DNA from: Geodermatophilaceae bacterium NBWT11
GTDB taxonomy: Bacteria; Actinomycetota; Actinomycetes; Mycobacteriales; Geodermatophilaceae
Length of the DNA stretch: 64,000 nucleotides
NCBI GenBank assembly: GCA_014218215.1
Contig: CP043652.1
Span: 620,001-684,000 of the forward strand
Reading direction: 5' to 3'
Shown: positions 57,706 to 64,000 of the stretch, in pieces
How positions within the stretch are numbered: position 1 is the stretch's first letter
Layout of the letters: each line of letters starts with the position of its first letter
The notes under the pieces: model-generated
The model's database searches: none
What the model was told of the DNA's origin: nothing
The model's input: only the letters and a program-made list of their open reading frames with translations
Made by a program: the position numbers and the translations under genes

Positions 57706-59625
57706 TCAGGTCGCGAGGTTCGACAGGAAGGCGTCGGCGACGCCGACCGCGACGCTGCTGGACTGGCCGGCCTCGACCAGGACGGCGAAGGCCAGGTCGC
57801 CCTGGGGGCCGCCGAGCTGGTAGCCGACGAACCAGCCGTGCGAGTCCGGCGGGGTGTTGGTGCCGAACTCCGCCGTCCCGGTCTTGCCGTAGACCTCGCC
57901 CTGGTCGGCCAGTGCGGTCGCGGTGCCCGACAGCACCACCTCGCGCATCATCGGCCGCAGCTGGTCCAGCACCGCCTGCCCCGGTCCCGCGGGGGCTGCA
58001 CCGGCCGGCTCGGCGCCGACCACCTCGACGGGGGCGGCCGGGGTGCCGCTGGCGATGCCGGCGGCGACCAGCGCCATCTGCGCCGGGCTCATGAGCACCT
58101 CGCCCTGCCCGATCGCGTCGGCGGCCTTGGTCGTGCCGGTGCTGGTGGCCGGCACCGTGCCGGAGAAGACCCCGACGGGCAGCTGCCAGTCGGTGCCGAC
58201 GCCGTAGGACGCCGCCGCGGCCGACAGGGCGTCGTCGGGCAGGGTCAGGCCCTGCTGGATGAAGGTGGTGTTGCAGGACTGCGCGAAGGCCTCGGTGAAC
58301 GGCACCGTGCCCAGGTCGAACTGGTCCTCGTTCTCGAACTCCCGGCCGTCGACGACCGTGGTGCCGGGGCAGGCCACGGCGGTGTCGGGGGTGACCGTGC
58401 CGGCCGAGAGCAGCGCGGTGGCCGTCATGGTCTTCATGCTGGACCCGGGCGGGAACTGGCCCGACAGGGCGTTCGCCGCGGTGGCCGCCTCGTTGGAGCT
58501 GACCGCCAGGACCTCCCCGGTGCCGGGGCGGACCACCACGAGGTGGGTGGCCAGCGCCTGACCGGCGACGGCGGCATCCGCGGCGTTCTGCACGGCCGGG
58601 ACCAGCGGCGTCTGCACCGGGGTGCCGGGGACCGGGTCGACGGTGTCCACGACCCGTCCGGTGTCCCCGGTGGCGGTGTCCAGGCTGATCACCGCGACGC
58701 TGAACCCCGCCGTCCCGGCGAGCTGCTCCTGGTAGGCCCGCTGCAGGCCCGACAGACCCAGCTGGTCGCCCTCGGCGTACAGCGGCTGGTCGTCGTCGCC
58801 GGTGGTCTCCTCGAGCACCTCGGCGGTGGCTGCACCCACCCGACCCAGCAGCGCGGCGCCGAAGCGCGGGCTGGGGGCCAGCAGTCGGGTGTCGGTGGGG
58901 AAGACCGCGCCGGGCAGGTCGAACACCTGGGCCCGGATGGCCTCGAAGTCCGGACGGCGCAGCGTGATGACCGGGACGAACTGCCCGCTGGGAGCGGCCT
59001 GCACGTCGGCGGTGATCTCCTCGGCGCTCACCCCGGTGGCCGCGGACAGACCGGCGGCCAGGGCGGGCAGGTCGGTCACCTGGGCGGTGTCGACGCCGAC
59101 GTTCACGACCTCGGTGGGGCTGAACAGCGGCGCCCCGGTGGCGTCGGTGATCGCGGCGCGGTCGGGCAGCGTGCGGGTCAGCTGCAGGTGCTGGCCCTGG
59201 GCCAGCTCGGGGTGCACCAGCGTGGGTTCGGCCGTCACCGTCCAGCTGTCGCTCTCCCCGTCGCGGGTCAGGTCGAGGGTGGCCTGGTAGGTCCAGTCGG
59301 GCGCGGCCGCCAGGTCCCACGTCGCCGTCCAGGTCGCGGTGGCCGTGGACCCCTCGTCGGTGTCGACGGCGACGTCGCCGAGGTCGGCGGCGAGCGTGGC
59401 GCCGGGGAGGTCGGTGGCGGTCTGGTCGAGCAGGGTGGTGGTCAGCGCCTCGTCGTCGGTGCGGGCCGCGGCACCGGCGGTGTCACCGCCGGACCAGTCG
59501 GCCAGGAACGCCTGGGCGGTGTCCCGCACCTCGTCGGTGGGGTCGGCCGAGGTGCAGGCGCTGAGCACCGGCCCGGCCAGCACCGCCGTCGTCACCAGCA
59601 GGACCGTTCCCCGTCGAGTCGCCAC
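57706..59625 (-). CDS. Penicillin-binding lipoprotein (class B transpeptidase)
   Basis: Periplasmic D,D-transpeptidase of 639 residues. The signal and lipobox end at LSAC (Cys near 24). An N-terminal NTF2/MecA_N-like domain (about 35-160) and a dimerisation domain precede the transpeptidase. SxxK is SSMK (near 394, PPGSSMKTM), SxN is SCN (QSCNTTF) and KTG is GKTGTAEF near 580. It matches the mycobacterial Rv2864c/PBP-lipo position before the GNAT-ispG-rip1-dxr genes. Confidence 0.9.
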   Translation of the reverse strand: MATRRGTVLLVTTAVLAGPVLSACTSADPTDEVRDTAQAFLADWSGGDTAGAAARTDDEALTTTLLDQTATDLPGATLAADLGDVAVDTDEGSTATATWTATWDLAAAPDWTYQATLDLTRDGESDSWTVTAEPTLVHPELAQGQHLQLTRTLPDRAAITDATGAPLFSPTEVVNVGVDTAQVTDLPALAAGLSAATGVSAEEITADVQAAPSGQFVPVITLRRPDFEAIRAQVFDLPGAVFPTDTRLLAPSPRFGAALLGRVGAATAEVLEETTGDDDQPLYAEGDQLGLSGLQRAYQEQLAGTAGFSVAVISLDTATGDTGRVVDTVDPVPGTPVQTPLVPAVQNAADAAVAGQALATHLVVVRPGTGEVLAVSSNEAATAANALSGQFPPGSSMKTMTATALLSAGTVTPDTAVACPGTTVVDGREFENEDQFDLGTVPFTEAFAQSCNTTFIQQGLTLPDDALSAAAASYGVGTDWQLPVGVFSGTVPATSTGTTKAADAIGQGEVLMSPAQMALVAAGIASGTPAAPVEVVGAEPAGAAPAGPGQAVLDQLRPMMREVVLSGTATALADQGEVYGKTGTAEFGTNTPPDSHGWFVGYQLGGPQGDLAFAVLVEAGQSSSVAVGVADAFLSNLAT

Positions 59626-59655
59626 CCGGGCACTCTGACAGACGGGTACGACGAT

Positions 59656-60507
59656 TCAGAACAGGACGGAGGAGTACGTGCCGACGTCCCGGAAACCGAC
59701 CTTGGCGTAGGCCGCCCGGGCCCCGGCGTTGAAGTCGTTGACGTACAGGCTCACGACCGGCGCGATGGCCCGGCGGGCGTACTCCACGACGGCCGCCGTC
59801 CCGGCCTGGCCGATGCCGCGGCCCCGGTGGCGCGGCGCCACCCAGACGCCCTGCACCTGGCAGGCCGCACGGGAGACGGCGCCGATCTCGGCCTTGAACA
59901 CGACCTCGCCGAACTCGATCCAGGCCAGCGACTGCCCGGCCCGCACCAGTTCGGTGACCCGGGCCCGGTAGCCCGCGCCGCCGTCGACCCGCAACGGGCT
60001 GACGCCCACCTCCTCGGTGAACATCGCGATGGCCGCGGGCAGCAGGGTCTCCAGCTGCTGGAGCCGCACGGGCTGCACCCGGGGCTCGGCAGGCACCAGC
60101 GGCGGGCCGTCGATGGCCAGCAGCGGCTGGACGGCGCGGACGTCGCGGGCCGGGCCCCAGTGCGGCTGCAGCCGCTCCCACAGCGGGTTCACCGCCTGCG
60201 CCGGCCCCACGATGGTGGAACACCGCCGCCCGCCGCGGCGGGCCCGGTCGGCGAAGGCCCGGGCCGCCTCGAGCTCGGCACCGGGCCGGGCGAACGGGAT
60301 GAGGTTCGCCCCGGCGAGGCAGACGGCGTCCAGCTCGGCCCCGGACCCCAGACCCCAGAGCGGGGCCCCGAGGGTCGCCGGGGCCACGCCGTGGGTCTCG
60401 ATCCGGCCGGCGAGCATGCAGGCCGCGACCGGGTCGGTGGCCAGCAGGTCGCGGACGGCCCGCTCGTCGTCGGCGTCCAGCACCCGGGCCGGGAGGGCGC
60501 GCAGCAC
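59656..60507 (-). CDS. GNAT acetyltransferase with N-terminal DUF4081 domain
   Basis: Protein of 283 residues. The N-terminal half is DUF4081 (DPVAACMLAGRIETHGV, LWERLQPHWGPARDVRAVQP). The C-terminal GNAT domain holds GVWVAPRHRGRGIGQAGTAA, the acetyl-CoA loop, and LYVNDFNAGARAAYAKVGF. It matches Rv2867c, which sits next to ispG in M. tuberculosis. Substrate unknown. The start is GTG. Confidence 0.88.
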   Translation of the reverse strand: MLRALPARVLDADDERAVRDLLATDPVAACMLAGRIETHGVAPATLGAPLWGLGSGAELDAVCLAGANLIPFARPGAELEAARAFADRARRGGRRCSTIVGPAQAVNPLWERLQPHWGPARDVRAVQPLLAIDGPPLVPAEPRVQPVRLQQLETLLPAAIAMFTEEVGVSPLRVDGGAGYRARVTELVRAGQSLAWIEFGEVVFKAEIGAVSRAACQVQGVWVAPRHRGRGIGQAGTAAVVEYARRAIAPVVSLYVNDFNAGARAAYAKVGFRDVGTYSSVLF

Positions 60508-60531
60508 CGCCTGACTCCCCTCCCTACGGGG

Positions 60532-61686
60532 TCAGGAGACGCTGACGACGGGCGCGCCGGAGGCCACGCCGTCGTCGGCCTGCTGCTCGGCGATCCGGAA
60601 GGCCTCCTCGATGAGGGTCTCCACGATCATCGACTCGGGCACGGTCTTGACCACCTCGCCCTTGACGAAGATCTGGCCCTTGCCGTTGCCCGAGGCGACG
60701 CCGAGGTCGGCCTCGCGGGCCTCCCCCGGGCCGTTGACGACGCAGCCCATGACGGCCACGCGCAGCGGGATCTCCATGCCCTCCAGGCCCGCGGTGACCT
60801 CGTCGGCGAGCTTGTAGACGTCGACCTGGGCGCGGCCGCAGGACGGGCAGGACACGATCTCCAGGCCACGCTGCTTGAGGTTCAGCGACTCCAGGATCTG
60901 CAGCCCGACCTTGACCTCCTCGACCGGAGGGGCCGAGAGGGAGACGCGGATCGTGTCGCCGATGCCCTTGCTCAGCAGCGCACCGAAGGCCACGGCGGAC
61001 TTGATCGTGCCCTGGAACTGCGGGCCGGCCTCGGTGACGCCCAGGTGCAGCGGGTAGTCGCACTGCTGGGCCAGCAGCTCGTAGGCGCGCACCATCACGA
61101 CCGGGTCGTTGTGCTTGACCGAGATCTTGATGTCGCGGAAGTCGTGCTCCTCGAACAGCGAGCACTCCCACAGCGCGGACTCGACCAGCGCCTCCGGGGT
61201 GGCCTTGCCGTACTTGGCCAGCAGTCGCTTGTCGAGGGACCCGGCGTTGACCCCGATGCGGATGGGGGTGCCGTGCTCCTTGGCCGCCTTGGCGATGTCG
61301 CCGACCTTGTCGTCGAACTTCTTGATGTTGCCCGGGTTCACCCGGACGGCGGCACAACCGGCCTCGATCGCGGCGAACACGTACCGCGGCTGGAAGTGGA
61401 TGTCGGCGATGACCGGGATCTGCGACTTGGTCGCGATCGCCTTGAGCGCCTCGGCGTCGTCGGTGTCGGGGACCGCGACCCGCACGATCTGGCAGCCCGA
61501 GGCGGTGAGCTCGGCGATCTGCTGGAGCGTGGCGTTGATGTCGGCGGTCTTGGTGGTGCACATCGACTGGACGCTGACGGGCGAGTCGCTGCCGACACCG
61601 ACCCCGCCCACGTCGAGCTGACGGGTCTTCCGGCGGGGTGCGAGCACCGGCGGCGGAGGGGTGGGCATGCCCAGGCTGACTGTCAC
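60532..61686 (-). CDS. ispG: IspG, flavodoxin-dependent HMBPP synthase
   Basis: Penultimate MEP-pathway enzyme, converting MEcPP to HMBPP; 384 residues, two-domain bacterial form. The TIM-barrel part has [13 protein letters not shown] and IADIHFQP. The [4Fe-4S] ligands are in SCPSCGR (near 279-282) and the GCVVNGPGE block (near 313). dxr, an earlier pathway step, is two genes upstream on the same strand. Confidence 0.95.
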   Translation of the reverse strand: MTVSLGMPTPPPPVLAPRRKTRQLDVGGVGVGSDSPVSVQSMCTTKTADINATLQQIAELTASGCQIVRVAVPDTDDAEALKAIATKSQIPVIADIHFQPRYVFAAIEAGCAAVRVNPGNIKKFDDKVGDIAKAAKEHGTPIRIGVNAGSLDKRLLAKYGKATPEALVESALWECSLFEEHDFRDIKISVKHNDPVVMVRAYELLAQQCDYPLHLGVTEAGPQFQGTIKSAVAFGALLSKGIGDTIRVSLSAPPVEEVKVGLQILESLNLKQRGLEIVSCPSCGRAQVDVYKLADEVTAGLEGMEIPLRVAVMGCVVNGPGEAREADLGVASGNGKGQIFVKGEVVKTVPESMIVETLIEEAFRIAEQQADDGVASGAPVVSVS

Positions 61687-61702
61687 GGAGTCGATTCTCC
61701 TC

Positions 61703-63082
61703 TTACTGCAGCGTGATGGGGTTGACGAGGTCGGCCACCAGGAGCAACCCGGACAGCGCGATGAACAGTCCCGCGACGACGTAGGCCACCGGCATGAGCC
61801 GGGCGATGTCGAACGGGCCGGGGTCGGGCTTGCCGCGCACCCGGGCGACCGACGACCGGGCCTTCTCGTACAGGGCGCCGGCGACGTGCCCGCCGTCCAG
61901 CGGGTAGATGGGCACCAGGTTGAACAGGAACAGCACCAGGTTGACGCTGGCCAGCAGGGACAGGAAGAAGCTGAGCTTCTCCTGGCCGGTGAACTCGGTC
62001 AGCGCGAACACCTCGCCGGAGATCCGGCCGACCCCGACGATGCCGATCGGGCCGTTCTCGTCGCGCTCGTCGCCGAGGAAGGCGGCGCCGAACAGGGCCG
62101 GCACCCGCTCCGGGATGCCGATCAGCCGCTCCACGGACTGGCTGACGGTGTTGGCGAAGTAGCCGGGCAGCTCGGTGATCGACTGCCGGGCGAACGCGCC
62201 GACCGGGCTGATCCCGACGTAGCCGGCGGTGATCGTGTCCTCGGCGGTCTGGTCCTCGTAGACGGTGTTCGGGATGGGGGTGACCGTCAGGTCGGTCTGC
62301 GTGCCGTCCCGGTCCACGGTGAACTGCAGCGGCTCGCCCGGGCTGCTGCGGATGGCCTGCTGCACCGTCGTCCAGCTGTCCCACGCGGTGGGGTCGACCT
62401 GCTGGCCGTCGATGGCGACGATCGTGTCGCCGGGGCGCAGCCCGGCCTCGGCGGCCGGGCTCGCGACCGGCAGGGCGCAGTTCGCGCTGCCCGCGGTGCA
62501 CTCCTGACCGGCGTCGGCCCCCGAGGTGACGATGGGGACGTCGCAGGCGTCGTCCTGGGCGGCGGTGGCGGCGTTCGCCGGGAGCACACAGGCCGGCACG
62601 GTGCCCACCTGGGTGGTGAGCACGCTGGTGCCGATCGTGGTGAGCGTCAGGGTGAAGAACAGCACCGCCAGCACCAGGTTGTTCACCGGCCCGGCGGCCA
62701 TGACGATGACGCGCTGCCACCAGGGCTTGGCGTAGAAGACCCGTCCGCCGTCGGTGGGCAGCACGTCGTTGAGCGCCTGCCCGCGCACCTCGGCGATGAA
62801 GCTGCGCATCCGGGTGGCGCGCTTGCTCTCGTGGGGCTCGGCCGGCGGGATCATCCCGACGATCCGGATGTACCCGCCCAGCGGGATGGCCTTGACGCCG
62901 TACTCGGTCTCACCGCGGCGGCGGGAGAACACGGTCGGCCCGAAGCCGACCATGAACTGCGGCACGCGCATGCCGAACTTCCGGGCCCAGAAGAAGTGGC
63001 CGAACTCGTGGAAGCCGATGGAGAACAGCAGCCCGACGAAGAAGGCGACGATCCCCAGGACGGTCAGCAGGAACCCGCTCAG
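61703..63082 (-). CDS. rip1: Rip1, RIP metalloprotease (RseP-like site-2 protease)
   Basis: Membrane zinc protease that cuts anti-sigma factors and other membrane targets, 459 residues. HEFGH at 25-29 is the HExxH site, within the first membrane helix. A PDZ domain ([20 protein letters not shown]) lies mid-protein, and [15 protein letters not shown] supplies the third ligand. No ATG, GTG or TTG exists between the dxr stop and the HExxH helix, and none is close upstream. CTG at 63082 has a perfect GGAGG 5 bases upstream and gives the expected short N-terminus, so I take CTG as the start. It overlaps the dxr end region within TGAGCTG. Confidence 0.9.
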   Translation of the reverse strand: MSGFLLTVLGIVAFFVGLLFSIGFHEFGHFFWARKFGMRVPQFMVGFGPTVFSRRRGETEYGVKAIPLGGYIRIVGMIPPAEPHESKRATRMRSFIAEVRGQALNDVLPTDGGRVFYAKPWWQRVIVMAAGPVNNLVLAVLFFTLTLTTIGTSVLTTQVGTVPACVLPANAATAAQDDACDVPIVTSGADAGQECTAGSANCALPVASPAAEAGLRPGDTIVAIDGQQVDPTAWDSWTTVQQAIRSSPGEPLQFTVDRDGTQTDLTVTPIPNTVYEDQTAEDTITAGYVGISPVGAFARQSITELPGYFANTVSQSVERLIGIPERVPALFGAAFLGDERDENGPIGIVGVGRISGEVFALTEFTGQEKLSFFLSLLASVNLVLFLFNLVPIYPLDGGHVAGALYEKARSSVARVRGKPDPGPFDIARLMPVAYVVAGLFIALSGLLLVADLVNPITLQ

Positions 63083-63083
63083 C

Positions 63084-64000
63084 TCAGCCTCCGGCGATCG
63101 CGCCGCGAGCGTGCTCCCGGGCCCACTTCTCAGCGGCCAGCACGTCCTCGACGCAGGTGGGTACGCCGAGGTCCGGCGCCTGGTCGAGGGTACGCGCGAT
63201 CGTCTGGACGATCCCTGGGAACGCCAGGCGGCCGGCCAGGAAGGCGGCGACCGCCTCCTCGTTGGCGGCGTTGAACAGCGCCGGGACGACGCCCCCGGCC
63301 TCCCCGGCCGCACGGGCCAGACGGACGGCGGGGAACGCCTCGTGGTCCAGCGGCGCGAACTCCCACGTGCTGGCGGTCGACCAGTCCAGCGCCGGCTGCA
63401 CGTGTGGGAGCCGGTCGGGCCAGGCCAGCGCCAGGGCGATCGGCAGCCGCATGTCCGGCGGGCTGGCCTGGGCGATGGTCGCGCCGTCGGCGAAGGTGAC
63501 CATCGAGTGCACGATCGACTGCGGGTGCACCACGACGTCCACGTCGGCGTACGGGACGCCGAAGAGCAGGTGCGCCTCGATGAGCTCGAGGCCCTTGTTG
63601 ACCAGGGTGGCCGAGTTGATCGTCACCACCGGGCCCATCGCCCAGGTGGGGTGGGCGAGGGCGTCCTCGACCGTCACGTCGGCGAGCTCGGCGGCCGGAC
63701 GCCCCCGGAACGGCCCGCCGCTGGCGGTGAGCACCAACCGGGCGACCTCGCCCCGGGCGCCGCCGCGCAGGCACTGGGCCATCGCGGAGTGCTCGGAGTC
63801 CACCGGCACGAGCTGTCCCGGTGCCGCGGCGGCCAGCACCAGGTCACCGCCGGCGACCAGGGACTCCTTGTTGGCCAGCGCCACCGTGCGCCCGGCGCGC
63901 AGTGCCGAGAGCGTCGGCCCCAGGCCGATCGAGCCGGTGATGCCGTTGAGCACCACGTCGGCCGGCCGGCCGGCGAGCTCCTCGGCCGCCCGGGGGCCGG
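63084..64000 (-). CDS. dxr: DXP reductoisomerase (Dxr/IspC), 5' end beyond the window
   Basis: Converts 1-deoxy-xylulose 5-phosphate to MEP. The frame is open to the right edge, so only about 305 C-terminal codons are present. Visible marks are [24 protein letters not shown], the catalytic [23 protein letters not shown], and [17 protein letters not shown] with the metal-site Glu. The NADPH-binding N-terminus is outside the window. The 3' end leads directly into rip1. Confidence 0.95.
   Translation of the reverse strand, partial: GPRAAEELAGRPADVVLNGITGSIGLGPTLSALRAGRTVALANKESLVAGGDLVLAAAAPGQLVPVDSEHSAMAQCLRGGARGEVARLVLTASGGPFRGRPAAELADVTVEDALAHPTWAMGPVVTINSATLVNKGLELIEAHLLFGVPYADVDVVVHPQSIVHSMVTFADGATIAQASPPDMRLPIALALAWPDRLPHVQPALDWSTASTWEFAPLDHEAFPAVRLARAAGEAGGVVPALFNAANEEAVAAFLAGRLAFPGIVQTIARTLDQAPDLGVPTCVEDVLAAEKWAREHARGAIAGG

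Noticed and set aside
56401-61716. A 1771-codon open frame on the plus strand
   Set aside because: It is antisense to the PBP, GNAT and ispG genes and out of frame with the Nramp-like gene. Long shadow frames are expected at this GC content, and the composition is Gly/Arg/Val-biased noise.

Overview
The window is about 64 kb of very GC-rich chromosome from a high-GC actinobacterium. Gene order closely follows the Mycobacterium tuberculosis stretch from pspA/clgR/ftsK through pnp/rpsO/truB/infB/nusA to ispG/rip1/dxr. GTG starts are common and 4-base GTGA/ATGA stop-start overlaps recur. The style of several family-restricted proteins (a DUF4032 protein, a TetR protein with a long N-terminal extension) suggests Geodermatophilaceae (Blastococcus, Modestobacter or Geodermatophilus); that family call is inference, not proof.

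Layout. 1-2.4 kb: the 3' part of an Nei-type DNA glycosylase converging on a pspA-pspM envelope-stress pair. 2.5-8.1 kb: a PfkB-type sugar kinase, then an lpqY-sugA-sugB-sugC trehalose-type ABC importer with its own promoter. 8.2-11.8 kb: a kinase-like DUF4032 protein, a TetR regulator, a secreted GH6 glycosidase and the ClgR regulator. 11.9-17.1 kb: CinA C-domain amidohydrolase, pgsA, rimO and ftsK. 17.2-27.7 kb: an S9 peptidase, dapA-rnj, a P-loop protein, thyX, a ribbon-helix-helix/DUF4097 gene pair, a DUF1232 gene broken by one stop codon, a YcaQ-like protein, and a GNAT-DUF2461 pair. 27.7-33.5 kb: one complete rRNA operon (16S-23S-5S, minus strand) with promoter, 23S processing stem and terminator. 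33.6-39 kb: dapB, VanZ, M16 peptidase, pnp, rpsO. 39.3-46.1 kb: ribF and truB, separated by about 5 kb holding ilvE, an alpha/beta hydrolase, a MhuD-type heme monooxygenase, larB, larE and a DMT exporter. 46.1-54.9 kb: the translation/transcription cluster rimP-nusA-ylxR-infB-DUF503-rbfA-(acidic unknown)-nrnA-MATE. 55-57.6 kb: a lipoprotein, a DUF4439 ferritin-like protein and a divergent Nramp transporter. 57.7-64 kb: dxr (cut by the window end)-rip1-ispG-GNAT-penicillin-binding lipoprotein.

Most of the content is core machinery: ribosome assembly and initiation, RNA decay (RNase J, PNPase, NrnA), lysine/diaminopimelate synthesis (dapA, dapB), MEP isoprenoid synthesis (dxr, ispG), envelope stress (PspA, ClgR, Rip1) and cell wall. 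Many genes appear leaderless: a TANNNT (-10) hexamer lies 6-8 bases before the start codon. I found no CRISPR array, prophage, insertion sequence or tRNA. The most unusual items are the DUF1232 nonsense codon, a probable CTG start for rip1, a 53-bp perfect palindrome beside the rRNA operon, and three 11-bp direct repeats in front of the ribbon-helix-helix/DUF4097 pair.
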